A DNA stretch of 64,000 bases from Streptomyces sp. NBC_00425 (GTDB lineage: Bacteria; Actinomycetota; Actinomycetes; Streptomycetales; Streptomycetaceae), in assembly GCF_036030735.1 (NCBI RefSeq), contig NZ_CP107928.1, positions 3,968,001 through 4,032,000 of the forward strand. The letters run 5' to 3'. The notes under the pieces were generated by a model. That model saw only the letters and a list, made by a program, of their open reading frames with translations, had not been told where the DNA came from and made no database searches. The translations under genes were made by a program, and so were the position numbers. Each line of letters opens with the position of its first letter. Positions within the stretch are counted from its first letter, which is position 1. Positions 53,851-61,252 of the stretch are shown here, in pieces.

Positions 53851-54405
53851 GTGACGCGAGGATCCACGCTGCCTGCGCACCGCCTTCCCCACCTCTCCGG
53901 CCGCCTCGCCATACCGGCGCAGACCCGGACATCGCCGGTGCCCCTGCTGCACGGCTTCAACACCGCGTCCGCCGATGAGGCCCGCCGTGTGCTGCTGACC
54001 TGCCTGCACAGTCCCCGCTGGGCCCGTCGCCTCGCCGACCACCGCCCCTACCCGACGGTGGACTCGCTGCTGGCGGCGTCCGACGAGGCGGCGTACGACC
54101 TGACGCCGGACGACCTGGCGGAGGCGCTGGCGGCGGAGACCCTTCCCGCACTGCCGGACGACGCGTACGAAGCGGCTCACATGGCGCTGAACGCCGCCCA
54201 CTCCGCCTACGAGGCCAGATTCGGACACGTGTTCGTCATCTGCCTGGACGGGATGCCGCCGTCGGAGGCCCTGGACCATGTCCTGGAGGGCATCCGGTCA
54301 CGGTTGGCGAACGATCCGGAGGAGGAACGGGTGGTGGCGGCGGACGAACTGCGCCGTCTGGCCAGGGGACGGCTGGTAGGCGCCGTCAGGGGCGCCGGAC
54401 CGTAG
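53851..54405 (+). CDS. OHCU decarboxylase-like protein lacking the catalytic His-Pro
   Basis: 184 aa, GTG start. Matches the 2-oxo-4-hydroxy-4-carboxy-5-ureidoimidazoline decarboxylase fold: LLTCLHSPRWARRLADHRPY, YPTVDSLLAASDEAA, AYEARFGHVFVICLDGMPP, LDHVLEGIRSRLANDPEEER, ELRRLARGRL. At the site where active enzymes have AHPRIG, this protein reads AETLPAL (94-100), so the catalytic His is missing. It is probably not a working uricolytic decarboxylase. No other purine-ring catabolism gene is next to it. Confidence 0.82.
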   Translation: MTRGSTLPAHRLPHLSGRLAIPAQTRTSPVPLLHGFNTASADEARRVLLTCLHSPRWARRLADHRPYPTVDSLLAASDEAAYDLTPDDLAEALAAETLPALPDDAYEAAHMALNAAHSAYEARFGHVFVICLDGMPPSEALDHVLEGIRSRLANDPEEERVVAADELRRLARGRLVGAVRGAGP

Positions 54406-54578
54406 CCCGATGTCCGGCAGCGGCCGCCGTACGGCCGTGACCGGCCACCATGGCGCCGCGCCCGCACACACGGGGCATAACAGCCGAGACCGCCCCGGAT
54501 GCCGCAGGCGCTCACCCATACGCGTGCCACTTTGATCACACCGGTAGGCCCGGCGTAAGCCCTGCGCCGACGTCTCGC

Positions 54579-54584
54579 TACGAT
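54579..54584 (+). promoter_or_regulatory. Likely -10 box of the sdh operon
   Basis: TACGAT in the 265-bp gap before sdhC; the predicted RNA start is about 54591, giving a leader of about 80 nt. A convincing -35 box is not visible. Confidence 0.45.
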
Positions 54585-54670
54585 GCTGGGGGCCGGTGGA
54601 CCGTACCCGGCCGGGCCCGTCCGACACCCAAGCCGGCAGGCCCCAATCCCCGCTCCCGGAGGGTTCTTCC

Positions 54671-55051
54671 GTGCCGGCTGGAACGCTGTACCGCGGCCGG
54701 GAAGGAATGTGGTCCTGGGTGGCTCATCGAGTCACCGGCGTCCTCATCTTCTTCTTCCTGTTCGTCCACGTGCTGGACACCGCCCTCGTGCGTGTCTCCC
54801 CCGAGGACTACGACAAGGTCGTAGCCACCTACAAGACCCCCATCGTCGCGCTGCTGGAGTACGGCCTCGTCGCCGCCATCCTCTTCCACGCGCTCAACGG
54901 CCTGCGCGTCATCGCCGTCGACTTCTGGTCGAAGGGCACGCGCTACCAGAAGCAGATGCTCTGGACCGTCGTGGGCCTGTGGCTCGTGCTGATGCTCGGG
55001 GCGGTCTACCCCGTCCTCGGACACGCCGCTCGTGAACTGTTCGGGAGCTGA
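54671..55051 (+). CDS. sdhC: Succinate dehydrogenase cytochrome b556 subunit
   Basis: 126 aa from GTG 54671 (GGAGGG 8 nt upstream). LYRGREGMWSWVAHRVTG with the Ser/Arg quinone-site region, three spans, and HALNGLRVIAVDF holding a haem-ligand His. First membrane anchor of complex II. Confidence 0.93.
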   Translation: MPAGTLYRGREGMWSWVAHRVTGVLIFFFLFVHVLDTALVRVSPEDYDKVVATYKTPIVALLEYGLVAAILFHALNGLRVIAVDFWSKGTRYQKQMLWTVVGLWLVLMLGAVYPVLGHAARELFGS

Positions 55052-55056
55052 CACCC

Positions 55057-55539
55057 ATGGCGACCACTGAATCCACCGCAGCCGGCATCGGCCCCGTCGA
55101 GGGCGCCCCCGGCTACGGCGTCGACAACCCGGCGCCCTTCATCGAGGCCCCGCGCAAGCGCACCAAGAAGACCCCGAAGTCCACCCGGGGCAACTTCGAG
55201 ATGGCCGCCTGGCTGTTCATGCGTCTGTCGGGCGTCGTGCTGGTCGTGCTGGTCCTCGGCCACCTGCTGATCCAGCTGGTGCTGGACGGCGGCGTGTCGA
55301 AGATCGGCTTCGCGTTCGTGGCGGGCCGCTGGGCGTCCCCCTTCTGGCAGGTCTGGGACCTGCTGATGCTGTGGCTCGCGATGCTGCACGGGGCCAACGG
55401 CCTGCGCACGGTCATCAACGACTACGCGGAGCGCGCGAACACCCGGCTGTGGCTGAAGGGCCTGCTCTACACCGCCACGGTGTTCACCATCCTGCTGGGC
55501 ACGCTGGTGATCTTCACCTTCGACCCGAACATCCGCTAG
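55057..55539 (+). CDS. sdhD: Succinate dehydrogenase membrane anchor subunit
   Basis: 160 aa, 5 bp after sdhC. A hydrophilic head of about 45 residues, then three spans. [15 protein letters not shown] has the haem-ligand His and the conserved Asp-Tyr of the quinone site. Confidence 0.93.
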   Translation: MATTESTAAGIGPVEGAPGYGVDNPAPFIEAPRKRTKKTPKSTRGNFEMAAWLFMRLSGVVLVVLVLGHLLIQLVLDGGVSKIGFAFVAGRWASPFWQVWDLLMLWLAMLHGANGLRTVINDYAERANTRLWLKGLLYTATVFTILLGTLVIFTFDPNIR

Positions 55540-55558
55540 GCACGGGGTTGCGAGAATC

Positions 55559-57313
55559 ATGAAGATCCACAAGTACGACACCGTCATCGTCGGCGCCGGC
55601 GGCGCCGGTATGCGCGCCGCCATCGAGTCGACCAAGCGCAGCCGCACCGCCGTGCTGACCAAGCTCTACCCCACCCGCTCCCACACGGGCGCCGCGCAGG
55701 GCGGCATGGCCGCCGCGCTCGCCAACGTGGAGGAGGACAACTGGGAGTGGCACACCTTCGACACGGTCAAGGGCGGTGACTACCTGGTCGACCAGGACGC
55801 CGCCGAGATCCTGGCGAAGGAGGCCATCGACTCGGTCCTCGACCTGGAGAAGATGGGCCTGCCGTTCAACCGCACCCCGAACGGCACGATCGACCAGCGC
55901 CGCTTCGGCGGTCACAGCCGCAACCACGGCGAGGCCCCGGTCCGCCGGTCCTGCTACGCGGCCGACCGCACCGGCCACATGATCCTTCAGACGCTGTACC
56001 AGAACTGCGTGAAGGAGGGCGTGGAGTTCTACAACGAGTTCTACGTTCTCGACCAGCTGATCACCGAGGTCGACGGCGTCAAGAAGTCCGCCGGCGTCGT
56101 GGCGTACGAGCTGGCCACCGGCGAGATCCACGTCTTCCAGGCGAAGGCCGTGATCTACGCCTCCGGCGGCTGCGGCAAGTTCTTCAAGGTGACGTCGAAC
56201 GCGCACACGCTGACCGGTGACGGCCAGGCCGCCGTGTACCGGCGCGGGCTGCCGCTGGAGGACATGGAGTTCTTCCAGTTCCACCCGACCGGCATCTGGC
56301 GCATGGGCATCCTGCTGACGGAGGGCGCCCGCGGTGAGGGCGGCATCCTGCGCAACAAGGACGGCGAGCGCTTCATGGAGAAGTACGCGCCGGTCATGAA
56401 GGACCTCGCGTCCCGTGACGTCGTCTCCCGCTCGATCTACACGGAGATCCGCGAGGGCCGCGGCTGCGGTCCCGAGGGCGACCACGTCTACCTCGACCTC
56501 ACCCACCTCCCGCCGGAGCAGCTGGACGCCAAGCTGCCCGACATCACGGAGTTCGCGCGCACCTACCTCGGCATCGAGCCCTACACGGACCCGATCCCGA
56601 TCCAGCCGACCGCGCACTACGCCATGGGCGGCATCCCGACGAACGTCGAGGGCGAGGTCCTGCGCGACAACACGACGGTCGTCCCGGGCCTGTACGCGGC
56701 CGGCGAGGTCGCCTGTGTGTCGGTGCACGGCGCCAACCGCCTGGGCACCAACTCGCTGCTGGACATCAACGTGTTCGGCAAGCGGGCCGGCATCGCCGCC
56801 GCCGAGTACTCCCAGAAGGCGGACTTCGTCGAGCTGCCGGACAGCCCCGCGCAGCTGGTCGTCGACCAGGTGGAGCGGCTGCGCGCCTCCACGGGCACCG
56901 AGCGCGTGGCGGTCCTGCGCCGCGAGCTGCAGGAGACCATGGACGCGAACGTCATGGTGTTCCGCACCGAGCAGACGATCAAGACGGCGGTCGAGAAGAT
57001 CGCCGAGCTGCGTGAGCGGTACCTGAACGTCTCGATCCAGGACAAGGGCAAGCGGTTCAACACGGACCTGCTGGAGGCCGTCGAGCTGGGCAACCTGCTC
57101 GACCTGGCCGAGGTCATGGCGGTGTCGGCGCTGGCCCGCAAGGAGTCCCGCGGCGGCCACTACCGCGAGGACTACCCGAACCGCGACGACGTCAACTTCA
57201 TGCGCCACACCATGGCGTACCGCGAGGTGGGCGACGACGGCACCGAGACCGTCCGTCTCGACTACAAGCCGGTCGTCCAGACCCGCTACCAGCCGATGGA
57301 GCGTAAGTACTGA
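55559..57313 (+). CDS. sdhA: Succinate dehydrogenase flavoprotein subunit
   Basis: 584 aa. Covalent FAD ligand His42 in [10 protein letters not shown]; dinucleotide fold [11 protein letters not shown] (11-21); active-site [16 protein letters not shown] and [13 protein letters not shown]. The stop overlaps the sdhB start (TGATG). Oxidises succinate to fumarate on the inner face of the membrane. Confidence 0.97.
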   Translation: MKIHKYDTVIVGAGGAGMRAAIESTKRSRTAVLTKLYPTRSHTGAAQGGMAAALANVEEDNWEWHTFDTVKGGDYLVDQDAAEILAKEAIDSVLDLEKMGLPFNRTPNGTIDQRRFGGHSRNHGEAPVRRSCYAADRTGHMILQTLYQNCVKEGVEFYNEFYVLDQLITEVDGVKKSAGVVAYELATGEIHVFQAKAVIYASGGCGKFFKVTSNAHTLTGDGQAAVYRRGLPLEDMEFFQFHPTGIWRMGILLTEGARGEGGILRNKDGERFMEKYAPVMKDLASRDVVSRSIYTEIREGRGCGPEGDHVYLDLTHLPPEQLDAKLPDITEFARTYLGIEPYTDPIPIQPTAHYAMGGIPTNVEGEVLRDNTTVVPGLYAAGEVACVSVHGANRLGTNSLLDINVFGKRAGIAAAEYSQKADFVELPDSPAQLVVDQVERLRASTGTERVAVLRRELQETMDANVMVFRTEQTIKTAVEKIAELRERYLNVSIQDKGKRFNTDLLEAVELGNLLDLAEVMAVSALARKESRGGHYREDYPNRDDVNFMRHTMAYREVGDDGTETVRLDYKPVVQTRYQPMERKY

Positions 57314-58092
57314 TGGCTACCCCGACCCTCGACAAGGCGGACGCGGCCGGAGCCCCCGAGCCCGGCTTCGCCGACTCCCCGTACATCACCGTCACCTTCC
57401 GCATCCGCCGGTTCAACCCGGAGGTCTCGGCGGACGCGGTCTGGGACGACTTCCAGCTGGAGATCGACCCCAAGGAGCGCGTCCTCGACGGTCTGCACAA
57501 GATCAAGTGGGAGCTCGACGGCACGCTCACCTTCCGCCGTTCCTGCGCCCACGGCATCTGCGGCTCGGACGCCATGCGGATCAACGGCAAGAACCGTCTG
57601 GCGTGCAAGACGCTGATCAAGGACATCAACCCCGAGAAGCCGATCACGGTCGAGCCCATCAAGGGCCTGACGGTCCTGAAGGACCTGGTCGTCGACATGG
57701 AGCCGTTCTTCCAGGCGTTCCGGGACGTGATGCCCTTCCTGATCACGAAGGACACCAACGAGCCGACCCGGGAGCGTTTCCAGACGGCGGAGGACCGCGA
57801 GCGGTTCGACGACACGACGAAGTGCATCCTGTGCGCGGCCTGCACCTCGTCCTGCCCGGTGTTCTGGAACGACGGCCAGTACTTCGGCCCGGCGGCGATC
57901 GTCAACGCCCACCGCTTCATCTTCGACTCGCGTGACGAGGCCGGCGAGCAGCGGCTGGAGATCCTGAACGACAAGGACGGCGTCTGGCGCTGCCGCACCA
58001 CGTTCAACTGCACGGACGCCTGTCCGCGCGGCATCGAGATCACGAAGGCGATCGCCGAGGTCAAGAAGGCCCTGATCACCCGCCGCTTCTGA
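57313..58092 (+). CDS. sdhB: Succinate dehydrogenase iron-sulfur subunit
   Basis: 259 aa. The 2Fe-2S motif SCAHGICGSD with a further Cys in RLACKT; the 4Fe-4S motif CILCAACTSSCP; a third cluster with CTDACPRGI. Passes electrons from SdhA to the quinone. Last gene of sdhCDAB; terminator 21 bp after the stop. Confidence 0.97.
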   Translation: MATPTLDKADAAGAPEPGFADSPYITVTFRIRRFNPEVSADAVWDDFQLEIDPKERVLDGLHKIKWELDGTLTFRRSCAHGICGSDAMRINGKNRLACKTLIKDINPEKPITVEPIKGLTVLKDLVVDMEPFFQAFRDVMPFLITKDTNEPTRERFQTAEDRERFDDTTKCILCAACTSSCPVFWNDGQYFGPAAIVNAHRFIFDSRDEAGEQRLEILNDKDGVWRCRTTFNCTDACPRGIEITKAIAEVKKALITRRF

Positions 58093-58113
58093 CCTGCGTC
58101 GCAGTACGCCCAC

Positions 58114-58156
58114 GAGGGCCCCGTCTCCCGGATTCGTCACCGGAGGCGGGGCCCTC
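58114..58156 (+). terminator. Terminator of sdhCDAB
   Basis: GAGGGCCCCG (58114-58123) pairs with CGGGGCCCTC (58147-58156), with an inner CTCC/GGAG pairing. Confidence 0.82.
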
Positions 58157-58259
58157 CGGCGTGCAAACCCCACGATCGGGTGAACGTGATCAAGAGAGAC
58201 ACCGGAGCGCGCCCCGGCCTACGATGATGCTCTCGACACCAGCCCCAAGGAGGCACGCG

Positions 58260-58880
58260 ATGTCCGCTGCATCCGTCGAGCAGCCCTACACCGACGACGA
58301 GCCGTTCTCCCTCACGGCGATCGCCGACGAGATCATGGAGCGCCATCCGGGCTACCGCGTCGAGATCATCGGAGGCCACCTCCTCGTGACCCCTTCACCG
58401 GATGCCCCGCACGCCCGCGCACTGACCCAGCTGATGATTCCGTTCATCGCCGCCGGGCTGCACGGTACGGAAACCGAGGTCCTGCAGAACGTCGGGCTGT
58501 GGCTGCCGACGGGCGCGGAGGACTACGCGATTCCCGACCTCGTGATCGTCGACGCGGACATCGACGACCACTTCGTGGAGAACAACGCGTACGACCCCGG
58601 CTGCTTCCGCCTGGTGCTCGAGGTGACCTCGGGGAACTGGAAGGACGACCTCAGGACCAAGGTCGCCGCGTACGCCCAGGCCAAGGTGCCCGTCTACGTC
58701 ATCGTCGACCGCAAGCACCAGCGTGTCCACGTCCTCACCGAGCCGGTCGTGGGCGGTTACGACAACCACCAGTTCTACGCGCCGGGCCAGTCCGTCACGC
58801 TGCCCGACGTCATCGGCGCGAAGGTCACCCTGGAGGCGGCCGAGATCCTCGCGGCGGGCCGCCCGAGGAAGAGCGACTGA
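58260..58880 (+). CDS. Uma2-family (DUF820) putative endonuclease
   Basis: 206 aa; ATG 58260. Motifs YRVEIIGGHLLVTPSP, YAIPDLVIVDADID, LVLEVTSGNWKDDLRTKVAA and YAQAKVPVYVIVDR give the Asp and Glu-x-Thr of the PD-(D/E)XK-like core. It is diverged from the two copies at 36-37 kb. It is convergent with the SMI1/KNR4 gene (4-bp gap). Confidence 0.87.
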   Translation: MSAASVEQPYTDDEPFSLTAIADEIMERHPGYRVEIIGGHLLVTPSPDAPHARALTQLMIPFIAAGLHGTETEVLQNVGLWLPTGAEDYAIPDLVIVDADIDDHFVENNAYDPGCFRLVLEVTSGNWKDDLRTKVAAYAQAKVPVYVIVDRKHQRVHVLTEPVVGGYDNHQFYAPGQSVTLPDVIGAKVTLEAAEILAAGRPRKSD

Positions 58881-58884
58881 GCGC

Positions 58885-59322
58885 TCACCACCGCGCGTAC
58901 CACTCCGGGTCGTCGCCGAGCCGCCGGCGCAGGTAGTCCTCCAGGTCGTTCGCCGCCCAGCGGCGGCTGTCGTTCTCGTGGTCCCAGACGAAGACGTCCG
59001 GCCGCTGTGGCTTGACGACGCAGGCGAACAGGTCGCCGCCTGCGCTTTCGCCGAAGAGCAGCAGTGGATCGAACGGCATGTAGAGGTCGCGGAAGGCGGC
59101 CGAGCTCCTGAACTCCAGGTTGCGGCCCATCACCTCGCAGACCGAGCAGACGACGGCGAACCCGTCCTCGTCGTGCGCGCCGTCCGCGAGCCGCCAGAAG
59201 TCCTTGAGGGCAGCCGGAAGAGGATGCCCCAGCACGGCCTCGGCCGCCCGCATTTCCTCCTCGCAGCCGGGACCGCCGAACTTCACGTCGGCGCTGAGCG
59301 AGGAGACGAGATCGATCCACAT
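58885..59322 (-). CDS. SMI1/KNR4-family protein
   Basis: 145 aa from ATG 59322 (GGAAG upstream). AEAVLGHPLPAALKDFWRLA, DGFAVVCSVCEVMGRNLEF, LLLFGESAGGDLFACVV and VFVWDHENDSR are typical SMI1/KNR4 features. Many relatives are immunity proteins of contact-dependent toxins; no toxin gene is nearby, so that role is not supported here. Confidence 0.82.
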   Translation of the reverse strand: MWIDLVSSLSADVKFGGPGCEEEMRAAEAVLGHPLPAALKDFWRLADGAHDEDGFAVVCSVCEVMGRNLEFRSSAAFRDLYMPFDPLLLFGESAGGDLFACVVKPQRPDVFVWDHENDSRRWAANDLEDYLRRRLGDDPEWYARW

Positions 59323-59430
59323 GCGGCCATCTTCCACGGTTCCCCACGACGCACAAGCCCTTTCGCCCATCGCCTCCCCCGCCCGAGCGCCCTCCCGGTC
59401 GATCCCTCCCGCACGGCCCCGGCATCCGAG

Positions 59431-59444
59431 TTGAACATGTTCAA
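59431..59444. promoter_or_regulatory. TetR-type operator 1 with -35 box
   Basis: TTGAACATGTTCAA, a perfect 14-bp palindrome. TTGAAC (59431-59436) is also a -35 box, 17 bp from TACAGT (59454-59459). Confidence 0.82.
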
Positions 59445-59475
59445 AAGCAGGTCTACAGTCATCCCTGACAGCGTT

Positions 59476-59489
59476 TTGAACGCGTTCAA
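59476..59489. promoter_or_regulatory. TetR-type operator 2
   Basis: TTGAACGCGTTCAA, the same palindrome with CG at the centre, 45 bp centre-to-centre from operator 1 and just before the ribosome site of the next gene. The two flank the RNA start (about 59466). Confidence 0.82.
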
Positions 59490-59504
59490 GAAGAGGTGGG
59501 GAAC

Positions 59505-59921
59505 ATGGACCGCACGGTCATCGCCTACGTCGTCTACCTGATCGTCAGCATCGGGCTGACCGTCTGGGTGGCCAGGACCCTCAGTCGCAACGGGCGGGTC
59601 TTCCTCGCCGACGTGCTCCAGGGGGACGAGAAGCTCGCCGACGCCGTCAATCACCTCCTGGTGGTCGGGTTCTACCTGATCAACCTCGGGTTCGTCGCCC
59701 TGTACCTGAGCGGCGACGACACCATCGAGGACACCCGGGGCGTCTTCGAGGCCCTGTCGACCAAGCTGGGCGTGGTGCTGCTGGTGCTCGGCGCGATGCA
59801 CCTGGGCAACGTGTACGTGCTCAACCGGATCCGGCGGCGCGGGATCATGGAGCGGGAACAGCTGCCGCCCGTCGCCCCGCAGGGCTGGACCGCCCCGTCG
59901 GCGCCCGCGACCGGGGCGTGA
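59505..59921 (+). CDS. Small membrane protein, first gene of the TetR operon
   Basis: 138 aa. ATG 59505 (GTG 59496 possible). Three spans: VIAYVVYLIVSIGLTVWVA, LLVVGFYLINLGFVALYL and LGVVLLVLGAMHLGNVYVL, with basic/Pro-rich ends. FLADVLQGDEKLADAVNHL links spans 1 and 2. Function unknown; co-transcribed with a DCC-family protein and a TetR regulator (GTGA overlap). Confidence 0.82.
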   Translation: MDRTVIAYVVYLIVSIGLTVWVARTLSRNGRVFLADVLQGDEKLADAVNHLLVVGFYLINLGFVALYLSGDDTIEDTRGVFEALSTKLGVVLLVLGAMHLGNVYVLNRIRRRGIMEREQLPPVAPQGWTAPSAPATGA

Positions 59922-60463
59922 GCACCGTGACGGCCGACCGGGCCGCGCAGGGCGCACCGGCCGCGCAGGCCGCCGCCGACCGGGACGCCTCTCGCGTCCC
60001 GGTCCGCCGGCTCACCGTCCTGCACGACGCCGAGTGCTCGCTGTGCGGCTTCCTGTGCGACTGGCTGCGCCGGCAGCCGCAGCTGGTGCCGCTGGAGTTC
60101 GTCCCGGCGGGGTCGGCGCAGGCGTGCGCCCGCTATCCCGGCCTCGACCACCGCGCCACCCTCGACGAGATCACCGTCGTCGGCGACGCGGGCCAGGTCT
60201 ACCGGGGCGCCGCCGCCTGGATCGTCACCCTGTGGGCGTTGCGTGAGCACCGCGCGCTGTCCCACCGGCTGAGCACTCCGGCCGGGGCGAAGGTCGCGCG
60301 GGCCGCCGTGCTCGCCGCCGCCAGGTGGCGCCAGGGGCAGGAGCAGGCCGCCGGCTGGGGCGGGGGCGTGTACCGGCGCGGCGACGGCTGGTCCTACGAC
60401 CCGCAGCTGGGCTGGCTCTACGACCCGCCCGCCTGTGCGGGCGGCGCCTGCGCCACTGACTAG
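59918..60463 (+). CDS. DCC-family (DUF393) thiol-disulfide oxidoreductase-like protein
   Basis: 181 aa. The DxxCxxC motif (DAECSLC at about 37-43) after LTVLH gives the family its name; LRRQPQLVPLEFVP and YRGAAAWIVTLWAL follow. GTG start inside the previous stop. The C-terminal end is Gly/Trp/Tyr-rich with CAGGAC. A redox role is predicted by family only. Confidence 0.86.
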   Translation: MSTVTADRAAQGAPAAQAAADRDASRVPVRRLTVLHDAECSLCGFLCDWLRRQPQLVPLEFVPAGSAQACARYPGLDHRATLDEITVVGDAGQVYRGAAAWIVTLWALREHRALSHRLSTPAGAKVARAAVLAAARWRQGQEQAAGWGGGVYRRGDGWSYDPQLGWLYDPPACAGGACATD

Positions 60464-60474
60464 GCTCTCCTTCC

Positions 60475-61251
60475 GTGTCCGCGAACAACGACGGTCCCGA
60501 CGAGGCCGCTTCCCCGACCGGGTCCCCCGGCACCCCCGCGTCCAAGTCCGAGCAGACCCGTGCCCTGATCCTGGAGACGGCGATGCGGCTGTTCCAGGAA
60601 CGCGGCTACGACAAGACGACGATGCGGGTCATCGCCAAGGAGGCCGGGGTCTCGGTCGGCAACGCGTACTACTACTTCGCCGGCAAGGAGCATCTGATCC
60701 AGGGCTTCTACGACCGGCTCGCCGCCGAGCACCGGGAGGCCGTCCGGGACGTCCTCGCGCGGGAGACGAGCCTGGAGGCCCGGCTGGCGGGGGTGCTGCG
60801 GGTGTGGCTGGAGGTGGCGGAGCCGTACCACGAGTTCGCCGTCCAGTTCTTCAAGAACGCCGCCGACCCGGACAGCCCGCTCAGCCCGTTCTCCGCCGAG
60901 TCGGAGCCCGCGCGCGTGCAGGCCATAGCCGTCCACCAGGAGGTGCTCGCGGGGTCGAAGGCGAAGGTGCCGGAGGAACTGCGGGAGGTGCTGCCCGAGT
61001 TGATGTGGCTCTCGCAGATGGGCCTCGTCATGTACTGGATCTACGACCGCACGGAGGGCCGCGAGCGCAGCTACCGGCTGGCCGGGCGGGGTGCGCGCCT
61101 CACCGCGCGGGGGGTGTCGCTGGCCCGGTTCCGGGTGCTGCGACCGCTCGTCCTGGAGGTGCACGACCTGTTCACGGACTTCCTGCCCGGGATGACCAAC
61201 GCGCTGCCGGACCCGGCGAAGAAGAACCCGCCGGGCCCGGCCGAGGCGTGA
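60475..61251 (+). CDS. TetR-family regulator, likely autorepressor
   Basis: 258 aa, GTG start. Disordered head of about 23 residues, then a TetR helix-turn-helix (TRALILETAMRLFQERGYDK, TTMRVIAKEAGVSVGNAYYY). The ligand domain has FAGKEHLIQGFYDRLAAEHR and LMWLSQMGLVMYWIYDRTEG. Third gene of the operon whose promoter has two palindromes; autoregulation is the simplest reading. A TAGGCT box 8 nt before its start could add internal expression. Confidence 0.9.
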   Translation: MSANNDGPDEAASPTGSPGTPASKSEQTRALILETAMRLFQERGYDKTTMRVIAKEAGVSVGNAYYYFAGKEHLIQGFYDRLAAEHREAVRDVLARETSLEARLAGVLRVWLEVAEPYHEFAVQFFKNAADPDSPLSPFSAESEPARVQAIAVHQEVLAGSKAKVPEELREVLPELMWLSQMGLVMYWIYDRTEGRERSYRLAGRGARLTARGVSLARFRVLRPLVLEVHDLFTDFLPGMTNALPDPAKKNPPGPAEA

Positions 61252-61252
61252 G

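Noticed and set aside
58885..59322. Immunity protein of a polymorphic toxin system
   Set aside because: SMI1/KNR4 similarity alone is not enough; no toxin, secretion or repeat protein lies nearby.
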